A stretch of DNA of 64,000 bases from assembly GCF_004310665.1 (NCBI RefSeq), contig NZ_SIXF01000030.1, positions 1 to 64,000 on the forward strand, read 5' to 3'. Below are positions 17,142-25,615 of the stretch, piece after piece. This DNA is from Pedobacter kyonggii (GTDB taxonomy: Bacteria; Bacteroidota; Bacteroidia; Sphingobacteriales; Sphingobacteriaceae). The notes below the pieces were generated by a model. It had not been told where the DNA came from. It ran no database searches and saw only the letters and a list, made by a program, of their open reading frames with translations. How positions within the stretch are numbered: position 1 is the stretch's first letter; every line of letters begins with the position of its first letter. The position numbers and the translations under genes were made by a program.

Positions 17142-19568
17142 TTATGGCTTATTCTTCAACTTTACAATCAACTTCAGGTTAAACTGCCTGCCTGTTAAAT
17201 AATTTGGAATGGCATATTGCATATTATCTACATCCTTAAGCCACAAGTAGGAAACTGTGTTGTCGATATTCAGCATATTAAAAACCTCAAAGAACAAAAT
17301 AACCGAACTGAAATTTTTGTCCAAAAATTTGGGTTTGTGCAAAGCGGCGTCATCAAGGAAATCTTTAGAGAAACCGATATCTACCCGCTTGTATGATGGG
17401 ATAAAAAATTGATCTAAATACCGTGGGGTTTGCGATGGACCAATCGGTAGCCTTGAACCATATAGTGCATTTAAGTGTACTTTATAAGTTGGACTATTTA
17501 ATAATTTATCCTGGAAAAATATAGAGAAATTTAAACGCTGATCAGTTGGTCTTTTTAAGTAGCCAGGATAAATTGTAGTTCCATTCTGGACATAACTATC
17601 TCCAATAATATCTTCATTGGCGTGCATTACCGACATTCTGAAATACGAAACCATGTCTTTAACAAACTCACCACCTATGCTAAAATCGGCCCCATAAGCA
17701 TAACCACGTGAGACTTCATTCGCCAGATATTTAATTCTCAGGTTATCTATTTTATACGGTATCAATCGATCAGAATATTTAAAATACGCCTCAGAAGTAA
17801 ACTTCAAGCGCGTTCCAAAAGCATCGAAAGCGTATTCATAACCTAGAGAAGTGTTATAAGAACTCTGTGCCTTTTGATCGATATTTAATACTCCGGAAAA
17901 ATCGCGGATGGTTCGGTATGAGGGTGGCTGCTTATAAACACCAGCAGAAAACCTTAAAATTTTGTTGTTTGAATTGGGTCTGTAAGCAATTAACATCCTT
18001 GGACTGATTAACAACTGTTTGCTTAACGAACTATATGTTGCGCGTGCGCCCAATTGCAGTTCTGCCGAATTTGAAAGTGAATAACTATCCTGAATGTAGG
18101 TACTGTAATTTTTAATATCGATATTGTTCTGTATGTTGATTACATTTTGCAACGTGATATTTTTCGAATTGTTGGGCAAGATGAAGCCAGCAGAATCAGT
18201 ATAATTATATTCGTTCAACTGGTCGTTATATTTAGAATTGTCGAATTTTATTCCCCAGGAAAAAACATGATTATTAAAATTCTGATCTACTTTTATTTCA
18301 GAAGCGAAGATCTGGGTGTTTAAACTATTTCTTCCATAATTATAATAACTGCCAATGCCCCTGTTTTTATTGATCACCCCAAAATTTTCACCTGAAAAAT
18401 TATTATCCACCTCATCGAAAATATAGCTGCCATTAATATCGAAGCGCTCTCTCTCAACCGTACTAAAATAACTGTTTATAAACTTGATCACCAGGTTTGG
18501 TTTGGGTGAATAAGTAGTAGTAACAGCGCTTCCCAAAGTTTGGTAATCGTCTATTTCTTGTCCTGTATAATCCACATTTAGTCTTAATGTAGTACTCAAC
18601 GTTCCGAACTGGGTTTCTCTATTAGTGGGTACCAGTTTAAACTGACCGAGGTTAAAGCTCCCCAAAAAACTGATATTGAATTTTGATGAAAAATCATATT
18701 GATACAGGAGTTGTGCATCGGCAAAATTCGGACTATAACTTCCCTTTTCATCTTGTTTAATCAGTACACTTGAATTGTTTTTGTAGCGTAAACCAGCCAA
18801 AAGGAAGCTGTTTTTGAATATTTTTTTGGTTGTTAACGAAGTATTTAAAAGACTCGTACTAAAGATGGTTTGATTACTATCTGGTTTATCATACCTAATA
18901 TCTAAGATTGAAGATAGTTTATCGCCATATTTAGCTTCAAAGCCACCTGCAGAGAATTTTGCTTTACTCACCAGGTCTGAATTGATAAAACTTAGTCCCT
19001 CCTGTTGTCCATTGCGGATCAATACTGGTCGGTTAATTTCTACATCGTTGATGTAAATCAGATTTTCATCGAAGTTACCTCCCCTAACGCTATACTGGGC
19101 ACTTAATTCGTTGTTTGTAGATACACCTGGCAGGGTTTTGAGCATAGTTTCAAAATTGCCAGAAACCAATGGCATTGAAGAAACATCGGCAATATTAATA
19201 GTAGTGGTGTTACTTAACTGGTTCTGTTTATTGGTGATATTAACCTGCTCTAATTCATTTATATTAGCAATTAAATTTACCTGTTTTATAATCCTAGCTC
19301 CCGAGCGTTCGCTAAATTCTATTGTTTGTGGCTGATAACCCAAAAGCGAATATTTAATGCTAAAGGTTTTCGATTTTGAATAAATGGTATATACACCAAA
19401 TTCATCAGTAACTGTTGATTGTGCCTGCCCTAAAACGATTACCGTAACCTGTGCTAAGGGTAACTTTTCATCGCTATAAACTATTCCTGAAACCCTAACT
19501 AAAGGCTGTGCCACGGCAAAACCGCAACCAGCAATTAAAAAGAGAAGGATTAGCCGAAATTTGAGCAT
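17142..19568 (-). CDS. TonB-dependent receptor with carboxypeptidase-regulatory-like domain
   Basis: An 808-residue outer-membrane receptor. Signal peptide (about 1-20, ending AVAQP), a CarboxypepD_reg-like beta-sandwich (about 24-105, VSGIVYSDEKLPLAQVTVIV), a plug domain (about 125-230, SSMPLVSGNFETMLKTLPGV and SVRGGNFDENLIYINDVEI) and a long 22-strand-type barrel. It is not SusC: it lacks the SusC LLVIDGVP plug loop and no SusD gene adjoins. The ATG at 19568 is chosen over an upstream TTG (19586) because the signal peptide starts there. Substrate unknown. Confidence 0.88.
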   Translation of the reverse strand: MLKFRLILLFLIAGCGFAVAQPLVRVSGIVYSDEKLPLAQVTVIVLGQAQSTVTDEFGVYTIYSKSKTFSIKYSLLGYQPQTIEFSERSGARIIKQVNLIANINELEQVNITNKQNQLSNTTTINIADVSSMPLVSGNFETMLKTLPGVSTNNELSAQYSVRGGNFDENLIYINDVEINRPVLIRNGQQEGLSFINSDLVSKAKFSAGGFEAKYGDKLSSILDIRYDKPDSNQTIFSTSLLNTSLTTKKIFKNSFLLAGLRYKNNSSVLIKQDEKGSYSPNFADAQLLYQYDFSSKFNISFLGSFNLGQFKLVPTNRETQFGTLSTTLRLNVDYTGQEIDDYQTLGSAVTTTYSPKPNLVIKFINSYFSTVERERFDINGSYIFDEVDNNFSGENFGVINKNRGIGSYYNYGRNSLNTQIFASEIKVDQNFNNHVFSWGIKFDNSKYNDQLNEYNYTDSAGFILPNNSKNITLQNVINIQNNIDIKNYSTYIQDSYSLSNSAELQLGARATYSSLSKQLLISPRMLIAYRPNSNNKILRFSAGVYKQPPSYRTIRDFSGVLNIDQKAQSSYNTSLGYEYAFDAFGTRLKFTSEAYFKYSDRLIPYKIDNLRIKYLANEVSRGYAYGADFSIGGEFVKDMVSYFRMSVMHANEDIIGDSYVQNGTTIYPGYLKRPTDQRLNFSIFFQDKLLNSPTYKVHLNALYGSRLPIGPSQTPRYLDQFFIPSYKRVDIGFSKDFLDDAALHKPKFLDKNFSSVILFFEVFNMLNIDNTVSYLWLKDVDNMQYAIPNYLTGRQFNLKLIVKLKNKP

Positions 19569-19653
19569 TTTTAGTATCAAGGACAAAGTATCAGGTATTA
19601 AGACTGTATGTGCCTCATCCTAAAAACAATTTAGCAATAAAACATTTAACAAA

Positions 19654-20325
19654 TTAAATATTTATCGCGCTAGTTGTCAAGCTTTTCATTTTAGAAATGG
19701 TTTCTGTTGGATTATCTGTTGCGAAAATTGCATTTCCGGCCACAAAAGCATTGGCACCTGCAGATACTAATGTAGCAATATTTTGCAAACCAACACCACC
19801 ATCGATTTCAATTATTAGGTCTTCATTTACCCCTTGAATCAAGGCCTTTAAATCCTTTATTTTCTTGTAGGTATTATGGATGAAAGCCTGTCCGCCGAAA
19901 CCGGGATTAACCGACATAATGAGTACCAGATCAAGATCTTCAATTAAATCTTGTAACAAGGTTACTGGTGTATGAGGATTTAGTGCTACACCAGCTTTGC
20001 AACCAGATGCTTTAATTAATTGAATGGTTCTATGCAGGTGCGTGCAGGCTTCGTAATGTACCGTGATTCTATCCGCTCCCGCTTTGGCAAAATCCTGAAC
20101 ATATTTATCCGGCTCAACAATCATTAAGTGTACATCTAAAGGTTTGGTAGCATGTTTTTTTACAGCAGCCATGATGGGGAAACCAAAAGAAATATTTGAA
20201 ACGAAAACGCCGTCCATCACATCAACGTGGAACCAATCGGCTTCGCTGTGGTTGATCATTTCAATATCTCGTTGTAAATTGCCGAAATCGGCAGAAAGTA
20301 TGGATGGGGCAATGATGTATTTCAT
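19654..20325 (-). CDS. rpe: Ribulose-phosphate 3-epimerase
   Basis: Interconverts ribulose-5-phosphate and xylulose-5-phosphate. A TIM-barrel enzyme of 223 residues from MKYIIAPSILSADFGN. Signatures: FHVDVMDGVFV metal site, DVHLMIVEPD, VNPGFGGQ, and EIDGGVG. The ATG at 20325 is preferred; an upstream in-frame start at 20355 would add 10 residues coming from the adjacent repeat (20342-20408). Confidence 0.95.
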   Translation of the reverse strand: MKYIIAPSILSADFGNLQRDIEMINHSEADWFHVDVMDGVFVSNISFGFPIMAAVKKHATKPLDVHLMIVEPDKYVQDFAKAGADRITVHYEACTHLHRTIQLIKASGCKAGVALNPHTPVTLLQDLIEDLDLVLIMSVNPGFGGQAFIHNTYKKIKDLKALIQGVNEDLIIEIDGGVGLQNIATLVSAGANAFVAGNAIFATDNPTETISKMKSLTTSAINI

Positions 20326-20341
20326 TTCTTTTATAATTCCA

Positions 20342-20408
20342 TCATTGCGAGGCACGAAGCAATCTTTTAAAATAGTCTACTTAAAGATTGCTTAGTGCCT
20401 CGCAATGA
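20342..20408. repeat. REP-like long inverted repeat
   Basis: 26-bp arms (20342-20367 and 20383-20408), identical but for one base, each holding ATTGCGAGGCACGAAGCAATC. The same TTGCGAGG...GAAGCAATC motif appears decayed at 42711-42752. This type of intergenic palindrome is widespread in bacteria. Confidence 0.75.
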
Positions 20409-20450
20409 CGATTTGTTTATACGATTTACTAATAATGCAAGTTACGAAAG

Positions 20451-20575
20451 AAGTCCGAAAGTTTTTAGTCAGAAAGACCGAAGTTAAATTTTTGCATAAA
20501 ATAAAAACCCTTCCAGTAAAACTGAAAGGGTTTGCTATATCTTCCGACTCTTGGTCTCCCGTCTTCGGACTTTTT
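20451..20575. repeat. AAGTCCGAAG-family inverted repeat, second copy, with pnp terminator inside
   Basis: Starts AAGTCCGAAAG and ends GTCTTCGGACTTTTTT, matching the family at 11910-12011. Its right end touches the pnp stop codon region. Confidence 0.55.
20505..20533 (-). terminator. pnp: Terminator after pnp
   Basis: On the minus strand, AAACCCTTTCAGT pairs with ACTGGAAGGGTTT (one G-U type mismatch, short TTT loop) and is followed by TTTATTTTA, about 40 bp after the pnp stop. Confidence 0.75.
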
Positions 20576-22710
20576 TACGCTTGTGGCGCAGCTGGTTTTT
20601 CTGGTCTTGGCAATAAAACTTTGCGAGAAAGTTTCATTTTACCTTGCTTATCGATGTCTAATAATTTAACCTCGATTTTATCACCTTCTTTTAATACACC
20701 GTCCATGGTTTCTAAACGTTCCCATGAAATTTCAGAGATGTGTAATAAACCATCTTTACCTGGCATCACCTCAACAAATGCACCAAATGGCATAATTGAT
20801 TTTACTTTACCTTGGTAAACTTCGCCGATTTCTGGTTTAGCTACGATATTACGGATACGGGTAACCGCTGCATCAATAGCTGCTTTGTTATCTGCAAATA
20901 CTTCCACAATGCCTTTACCATCAACTTCTTCGATAGAGATTGAAGCACCGGTTTCGCGTTGCATTTCTTGGATAATTTTACCACCAGGGCCGATAATTGC
21001 ACCGATAAATTCTTTATCAATAGTTAAAGAAACAATACGTGGTGCATGTGGTTTGTAATCTTCGTTAGGTGAGCTGATGGTTTTCTTCATCTCATTTAAG
21101 ATGTGTAAACGACCTTCTTTAGCCTGTAACAAAGCTTTTGTTAAAACTTCGTAAGATAAACCATTGATTTTTAAGTCCATTTGACAAGCAACAATACCAT
21201 GTTCAGTACCAGTTACTTTAAAGTCCATATCACCTAAGTGATCTTCATCACCTAAAATATCAGAAAGGATTGCATATTTACCAGTTTTTTCATCGGTAAT
21301 TAAACCCATTGCGATACCTGAAACTGGAGATTTGATTTTAATACCTGCATCCATTAATGCTAATGTACCAGCACAAACAGTTGCCATTGATGATGAACCA
21401 TTAGATTCTAAGATATCAGAAACAATACGGATGGTATAAGGATTTGCTTCACCTTGAGGCAATACTTTTTTCAATGAACGTTGTGCTAAAGCGCCGTGAC
21501 CAATTTCGCGACGGCCAGCGCCTCTGTTTGGTCTAACCTCACCAGTTGAGAAACCAGGGAAATTATAGTGCAATAAGAATTTGTTGTAACCATTAAAGAA
21601 AGCACCATCAATCATTTGCTCATCATCTTTACTACCTAAAGTAACTGAAGTTAATGATTGTGTTTCGCCACGTGTAAATACAGCCGAACCATGGGCAGCA
21701 GGTAAATAACCAACTTCACTCCAGATAGGGCGTATTTCTGTAGTCTTACGGCCATCTAAACGGATACCTTCATCTAATAATAGGTTTCTGATGGCATCGT
21801 ACTGAACATCATGATAATAATGTTTAGCCATTGCTTTAGTTAAATCTGCAGTATCTTCCGGCATTGCCTCGAAGAATTCGTTAATGATTGCAGTAAAACC
21901 TTCTTTACGAACATCTTTATTGCCGCCAGCTTTTGCTACAGCATAAACTTTATCGTAAGTATCAGCATAAACTTTAGCTTTTAAATCAGCATCATGGTCT
22001 TCGTGGTTATATTCACGTTTAACCGTTTTGCCAGTAGCTTCGGTTAATTCAACCTGAATGGCGCATTGAACTTTAATCGCATCATGTGCAAATTTTAAAG
22101 CCTCAACCATTTCGTCTTCCTGAATTTCATCACACTCACCTTCAACCATGCCTATATCATTAGCCGAACCAGCAACCATAAACTCTAAAGTTGCACGCTC
22201 TAATTCGCTAGCTTTCGGATTGATAATTAATTTACCATCGATTTTCGCCACACGTACTTCAGAAATCGGACCGTTGAAAGGAATATCAGAAACTGATAGT
22301 GCAGCAGATGCTGCTAAACCTGCCAAACAATCCGGCATTATATCTTTATCAGCAGAGATTAAAGAAATCATCACCTGGGTATCAGAGTGATAATCACTTG
22401 GGAACATTGGGCGCAAAGCTCTATCTACCAAACGAGAGATTAATACCTCGTAATCGGATAATCTTGCTTCACGACGTAAAAAGCCTCCTGGAATACGACC
22501 TGTAGCCGCATATTTTTCCTGATAATCAACCGATAAAGGTAAAAAATCAGTACCTGGTTTAGCACCAACAGTTGATACTACTGTTGCTAACAACATCGTA
22601 TCGCCCATTTTTACTACAACCGAACCATCAGCCTGTTTAGCCAATTTACCAGTTTCAATTTCTACAATTCTGCCATCGCCCAAATCGAACGATTTTTTTA
22701 TTACATTCAT
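20575..22710 (-). CDS. pnp: Polyribonucleotide nucleotidyltransferase (PNPase)
   Basis: A 711-residue phosphorolytic 3'-5' exoribonuclease. Two RNase PH domains (about 15-145 and 315-540, the second with [14 protein letters not shown] and [13 protein letters not shown]), an intervening helical domain, then KH (about 555-615, [17 protein letters not shown]) and S1 (about 622-695, [20 protein letters not shown]) RNA-binding domains. Standard length. It follows rpsO, as in many bacteria. The intervening rpsO terminator (22845-22870) implies read-through or a separate promoter. Confidence 0.97.
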   Translation of the reverse strand: MNVIKKSFDLGDGRIVEIETGKLAKQADGSVVVKMGDTMLLATVVSTVGAKPGTDFLPLSVDYQEKYAATGRIPGGFLRREARLSDYEVLISRLVDRALRPMFPSDYHSDTQVMISLISADKDIMPDCLAGLAASAALSVSDIPFNGPISEVRVAKIDGKLIINPKASELERATLEFMVAGSANDIGMVEGECDEIQEDEMVEALKFAHDAIKVQCAIQVELTEATGKTVKREYNHEDHDADLKAKVYADTYDKVYAVAKAGGNKDVRKEGFTAIINEFFEAMPEDTADLTKAMAKHYYHDVQYDAIRNLLLDEGIRLDGRKTTEIRPIWSEVGYLPAAHGSAVFTRGETQSLTSVTLGSKDDEQMIDGAFFNGYNKFLLHYNFPGFSTGEVRPNRGAGRREIGHGALAQRSLKKVLPQGEANPYTIRIVSDILESNGSSSMATVCAGTLALMDAGIKIKSPVSGIAMGLITDEKTGKYAILSDILGDEDHLGDMDFKVTGTEHGIVACQMDLKINGLSYEVLTKALLQAKEGRLHILNEMKKTISSPNEDYKPHAPRIVSLTIDKEFIGAIIGPGGKIIQEMQRETGASISIEEVDGKGIVEVFADNKAAIDAAVTRIRNIVAKPEIGEVYQGKVKSIMPFGAFVEVMPGKDGLLHISEISWERLETMDGVLKEGDKIEVKLLDIDKQGKMKLSRKVLLPRPEKPAAPQA

Positions 22711-22844
22711 TTAAATAGAATTATGGTGTGTTTTCCTCTTTCTACACACCGTTGTTTATATATGTATTTGTTTTTGCAAACGAAGATAGGATTAAAAAAA
22801 GCCTATCTATAATAAAACCCGTTAAAAAATTAACAGGGAATTAA

Positions 22845-22870
22845 AAAGCCATTCCCTAAAGAATGGCTTT
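22845..22870 (-). terminator. rpsO: Terminator after rpsO
   Basis: On the minus strand, AAAGCCATTC pairs with GAATGGCTTT (perfect 10-bp arms with a 6-nt loop) followed by T-rich sequence, 18 bp after the rpsO stop codon. It separates rpsO from pnp. Confidence 0.75.
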
Positions 22871-22887
22871 TATTGATAAACTTGCGC

Positions 22888-23172
22888 TTATTTTTGTTTG
22901 ATGATATCACGAAGCGATAAAGCTTTGATGATAGCACGATAGCGCTCAATATCTTTTTTGTATAGGTAAGCCAAAATACCGCGGCGTTTACCTACCAATT
23001 TTTGAAGTGACAACTGAGTAGAGAAATCTTTACGATTTTTCTTTAAGTGTTCTGTTAAGTGCGCAATACGGTATGTAAATAACGCTACTTGACCTTCTGC
23101 AGAACCCGTATTGGTTTCTACTTTGCCGTGTTCTTTAAAGATTACAGCTTTTTTCTCTGGACTTAAATACAT
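22888..23172 (-). CDS. rpsO: 30S ribosomal protein S15
   Basis: A 94-residue ribosomal protein that binds the central domain of 16S rRNA. Clear signatures: TGSAEGQVALFTYRIAHLTEHL, KDFSTQLSL, and LVGKRRGILAYL. A few residues longer than E. coli S15 (89) owing to a C-terminal DIIKQK tail. A consensus-like promoter lies 44-74 bp upstream. Confidence 0.98.
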   Translation of the reverse strand: MYLSPEKKAVIFKEHGKVETNTGSAEGQVALFTYRIAHLTEHLKKNRKDFSTQLSLQKLVGKRRGILAYLYKKDIERYRAIIKALSLRDIIKQK

Positions 23173-23215
23173 TCTTGAATAATATTAAAGCAATAAAAAT
23201 TAATTAATTGTGGCG

Positions 23216-23246
23216 CAAAGATAAGGTTATTTTTATTTATTAACAA
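23216..23246 (-). promoter_or_regulatory. rpsO: Probable rpsO promoter, TTG-N20-TATCTTTG
   Basis: On the minus strand a TTG (23246-23244) lies 20 nt before TATCTTTG (23223-23216), a good match to the Bacteroidota TTTG / TAnnTTTG promoter. Transcription would begin near 23210, leaving a leader of about 38 nt. The -33 element is embedded in a palindrome, AACAAGCGCTTGTT (23242-23255). Confidence 0.6.
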
Positions 23247-23359
23247 GCGCTTGTTGTTATTATCTTTCTTGTGTATTTGCCTTTTTAGAAATATTTACAT
23301 CTTATAGGTTCAACAACTGATATTTTCTATTTTAGATTAAATTTACAAACTAATGAAAT

Positions 23360-23908
23360 ATGCAGAAAGCGCAAAATAAGTTTAAGTTATCATTAAATAC
23401 TGTGGTTGGTTTATGTGCAATTGTAACCAGTATTTGCGCTATTATTATAACCTTATATCAAACCAGGTTGCAAAAAGTTCAGCAATATGCGTCTGTGAAA
23501 CCACTGCTTATGAGTTATTCAAACAGTTTTTCGGACATAAAAAAAACTGGGGAAGATAATTATCATTATGAGTTTCTGATTGTAAACCAAGGCCTTGGTC
23601 CAGCTATTGTAGCTGATTATGATTTTTATTATAAATCAAAACGTTATAAAAATATAGCCGAAATTCTTAAACAAATAAAAAAAGATAACGCTTTAGAGGC
23701 TACTAAATCAGTAGTCCTGGCTAATCTTTGGAAAAACGAAATTTTGCCTGTCGGCGAAAAGTTAAGTCTGATAAATATAAACGATGAACGCCTTGGGCCA
23801 CTTATAGAAAAAGCCAATATTAAAATTATGGTCCAATATAAATCGCTTTACGGGCAGGAATGGCGTTTCATCAGTAATGATAAAGCTGAACCAAAGGAAA
23901 TTGATTAA
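23360..23908 (+). CDS. Hypothetical membrane-anchored protein
   Basis: 182 residues, family not recognised. A short basic N-terminus precedes one membrane helix (about 14-34, TVVGLCAIVTSICAIIITLY); the remainder is a soluble domain with a beta-rich look (YHYEFLIVNQGLGPAIVADYDFYYKSKRY). This resembles small bacterial proteins with an N-terminal anchor and an Ig-like or immunoglobulin-related exposed domain, but no assignment is safe. It stands alone between rpsO (divergent) and the convergent nucleotidyltransferase. Confidence 0.65.
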   Translation: MQKAQNKFKLSLNTVVGLCAIVTSICAIIITLYQTRLQKVQQYASVKPLLMSYSNSFSDIKKTGEDNYHYEFLIVNQGLGPAIVADYDFYYKSKRYKNIAEILKQIKKDNALEATKSVVLANLWKNEILPVGEKLSLININDERLGPLIEKANIKIMVQYKSLYGQEWRFISNDKAEPKEID

Positions 23909-24079
23909 ATTTAATTTTTAATTATCATTTTTAGAAAAGCAAATTTAGTTTTCATCGCTTGCTGACCTTCCGTCCGCGTTACAGTCTTTTGTGATTGTTA
24001 GTCTCGGCGTGTCGAAGACCCCTTCACAAAAGGTATTTCGTTAAGACGGGTTTAGAAAACCTGAGGAGGTGCACGAAAC

Positions 24080-24556
24080 TTAGTTTTTCTTATTAATGCG
24101 CTCTAATTCTAAAACATCCAATTGGTCTTTAGGCCTATTAGTTGCCCGTTTATTATCCAAAAGATGGTTGTAATGAAGAAACCTAGCCTTAATACCATTA
24201 ATCTCATCTACTGTGGCCATTTCAAAATACTCATTAAATTTGTGTTTATCCAATCCAGGGATATCAGTCATTAAATCAGCATACATGCCATCATCCATTA
24301 AAACTTCACAATAACCTGCTATAATTGGAACATCCAACAACATATCGTATTTACCATAACCCATCTTATCTAAAGCATAAATAAGATTTTGCCTATTATC
24401 TTTACTGTCTTTTAAATAAATATCTAAATCACCAGTGGTACGATTATAGCCATAACGGTTAACTGCAAAACCGCCCACAATTAGATAATGTACGTCAAAT
24501 TGCTCAAATGTTTCCAATAACAAGAGCATTTCTTGGTTTTCCTTATCAAAAGACAT
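24080..24556 (-). CDS. Nucleotidyltransferase-fold protein (possible toxin-like)
   Basis: About 158 residues from the ATG at 24556. Holds a polymerase-beta-type nucleotidyltransferase signature: VGGFAVNRYGYNRTTGDLDIYL (about 27-48) with the GG loop, an Arg before TGDLDIYL, and Asp residues spaced DxD; a later E appears in EVLMDDG. MNT-type and AbiEii-type nucleotidyltransferases have this layout. It is preceded by a 67-residue gene ending 7 bp upstream, so the pair is probably co-transcribed. The extended frame to 24628 would overlap that gene and is not favoured. Confidence 0.75.
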   Translation of the reverse strand: MSFDKENQEMLLLLETFEQFDVHYLIVGGFAVNRYGYNRTTGDLDIYLKDSKDNRQNLIYALDKMGYGKYDMLLDVPIIAGYCEVLMDDGMYADLMTDIPGLDKHKFNEYFEMATVDEINGIKARFLHYNHLLDNKRATNRPKDQLDVLELERINKKN

Positions 24557-24563
24557 ATTTGAA

Positions 24564-24767
24564 TTATATGTTTGCCTTACGGATAATAATACCCTTCCCT
24601 TGTGGCGATTTAAGGGGTTGCCCCCCATTCATGATAACTGAAATGTGGTTAAGCTGCAAAACACCAAAGAAGCGCTGCTCGGGGGTACGCTTTAAATAAA
24701 CATTTTCACGCTCTTCGGCTATTGTTTCGCGCGCAACTGTAATATCATATAAAGTGAGCTTTCCCAT
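24564..24767 (-). CDS. 67-residue small partner of the nucleotidyltransferase
   Basis: Begins ATG at 24767 and stops 7 bp before the nucleotidyltransferase start. It is soluble and charged, with a helical first half (ITVARETIAEERENVYLKR), then EQRFFGVLQLNHIS and a C-terminal GGQPLKSPQGKGIIIRK tail. Not a recognised antitoxin family. Coupling to a nucleotidyltransferase and its small size are typical of two-component toxin-antitoxin or defence modules, but function is inference. A TATTTTTG -7 box (minus strand) lies directly upstream. Confidence 0.65.
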   Translation of the reverse strand: MGKLTLYDITVARETIAEERENVYLKRTPEQRFFGVLQLNHISVIMNGGQPLKSPQGKGIIIRKANI

Positions 24768-24774
24768 TTCATAT

Positions 24775-24782
24775 CAAAAATA
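24775..24782 (-). promoter_or_regulatory. Putative -7 box, small gene + nucleotidyltransferase
   Basis: Minus-strand TATTTTTG matches TAnnTTTG and lies only 8 nt from the ATG at 24767. If used, the mRNA would be almost leaderless. No -33 TTTG was clear. Confidence 0.35.
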
Positions 24783-24841
24783 CGAAAAATAGATGATATA
24801 TCTTTACATCAATACATCTTTATATAAAGACATCAAAAGCT

Positions 24842-24849
24842 TACTTTTG
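24842..24849 (+). promoter_or_regulatory. Putative -7 box for the thioesterase
   Basis: TACTTTTG matches TAnnTTTG and lies 17 nt before the proposed TTG start at 24867. No clear -33 box. Confidence 0.35.
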
Positions 24850-24866
24850 CAAAAAAACATTTACCC

Positions 24867-25286
24867 TTGGAAAAGAACCAGTACTGCATTTTTGAAAGTG
24901 AATTACGTGTCCGCCCGGATGATATTGATATGTTTAACCATGTACATAATAGTAAATACCTTGATTATGTATTGGCAGCACGTTACGAGCAAATGGAAAA
25001 ATTCTACGGTATGCCTTGGGAACATTTTACTAAACAGGGCCTGGGATGGGTTGTAAGCCATGTTGACATTAGTTTTAAACGCCCATTGTTAATGAATGAC
25101 TTAATGCTGATTAGAACAGGAATTTTAACCATGAATGATAAAGGCTGTTCGGTTCAGTTTGAAATCATTAATCAAAAGACTAGCAAGGTGGTTTCAGATG
25201 GCATTTTTGATTATGTATTGATTGATTTGACTACTGGCCGTGGAACAAAGGTTTCAGAAGAAATGATCAAAGCCTACAGTATATAG
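24867..25286 (+). CDS. Acyl-CoA thioesterase, hot-dog fold (4HBT/YbgC-type)
   Basis: A 139-residue single hot-dog domain. The N-terminal LRVRPDDIDMFNHVHNSKYLDYVLAARYEQM carries the Asp/His region of YbgC and 4-hydroxybenzoyl-CoA thioesterases (D-x-x-x-x-x-H-V-x-N-x-x-Y). Family members hydrolyse acyl-CoA thioesters in the cytosol; the acyl substrate is unknown. The start appears to be TTG at 24867 (MEKNQYCIF...), since no ATG lies between the -7 box and the conserved domain. Confidence 0.88.
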   Translation: MEKNQYCIFESELRVRPDDIDMFNHVHNSKYLDYVLAARYEQMEKFYGMPWEHFTKQGLGWVVSHVDISFKRPLLMNDLMLIRTGILTMNDKGCSVQFEIINQKTSKVVSDGIFDYVLIDLTTGRGTKVSEEMIKAYSI

Positions 25287-25345
25287 AGATGATTACACCG
25301 ATTAAGGAATTATAGATCCCTGAGTTCCATGTCTCTGTGATAAAA
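25287..25345. repeat. ACCACAGAT-family remnant after the thioesterase gene
   Basis: Holds GATTACACCGATTAAGGAATTA and CCATGTCTCTGTG, a decayed member of the family seen at 15781-15848 and 27046-27113. Confidence 0.35.
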
Positions 25346-25439
25346 AAATACTCGTAAATTCAATTTGAATGGTCTGTGAGACACAGGCTGGTAATCGACA
25401 ATAAAAATTAATCACTTCAATAAAAATTGGTCATCTAAA

Positions 25440-25469
25440 TTTGACAATTCGAAATTTTATCTATATTTG
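25440..25469 (+). promoter_or_regulatory. Probable promoter for the MATE leader, TTTG-N18-TATATTTG
   Basis: TTTG (25440-25443) lies 18 nt before TATATTTG (25462-25469), matching the Bacteroidota -33/-7 promoter apart from slightly short spacing. Transcription would begin near 25475, so the exporter message has a leader of roughly 140 nt to the ATG at 25616, with a tiny ORF inside it. Confidence 0.6.
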
Positions 25470-25491
25470 TTGCATCAAAAAGACCAGAGCC

Positions 25492-25524
25492 ATGATAGTA
25501 TCTGCAATCCGTTTGAGGTTCTAA
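25492..25524 (+). CDS. Putative leader peptide MIVSAIRLRF upstream of MATE exporter
   Basis: A 10-codon ORF (ATG ATA ... CGT TTG AGG TTC TAA) sits about 17 nt downstream of the likely transcription start and ends 92 nt before the exporter ATG at 25616. It ends in Arg-Leu-Arg-Phe. Arg-x-Arg is the macrolide/ketolide-dependent arrest motif of Erm leader peptides (ErmDL carries Met-Arg-Leu-Arg-Phe). A purine-rich stretch (AAAAAGACCAGAG, 25477-25489) precedes it, as suits Bacteroidota translation initiation. Translation and arrest are inferred. Confidence 0.5.
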   Translation: MIVSAIRLRF

Positions 25525-25578
25525 ATAACCGAGGATTCCCTCCAATACAATTTTTAGATATGTACGCTTAATGGCGTA
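25517..25578 (+). promoter_or_regulatory. Candidate attenuator hairpins in the MATE leader
   Basis: Three small inverted repeats: GGTT/AACC (25517-25520, 25527-25530), GAGG/CCTC (25531-25534, 25539-25542) and TACGC/GCGTA (25563-25567, 25574-25578). The last holds an in-frame ATG (25571) in its loop. The GAGG inside the leader-peptide codons (25515-25518) could instead pair with CCTC at 25539-25542. Stems are short, so this is a weak structural call. Confidence 0.35.
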
Positions 25579-25615
25579 TCATTGGTTTATACATTACACT
25601 TTACTTTATTATTAT

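Noticed and set aside
20405-20818. 137-codon plus-strand frame antisense to the pnp end
   Set aside because: Covers the AAGTCCGAAG repeat, the pnp terminator and the antisense of the pnp S1 domain; no independent support.
23941-24070. Possible RNA gene or repeat after the hypothetical membrane protein gene
   Set aside because: GC-richer than surroundings with short inverted bits (GTCTCGGCGTGTCGAAGAC), but no match to a tRNA, riboswitch or any repeat copied elsewhere in the window.
24793-25056. 87-codon plus-strand frame overlapping the thioesterase start
   Set aside because: Overlaps the clearly conserved thioesterase in another frame and includes its promoter.
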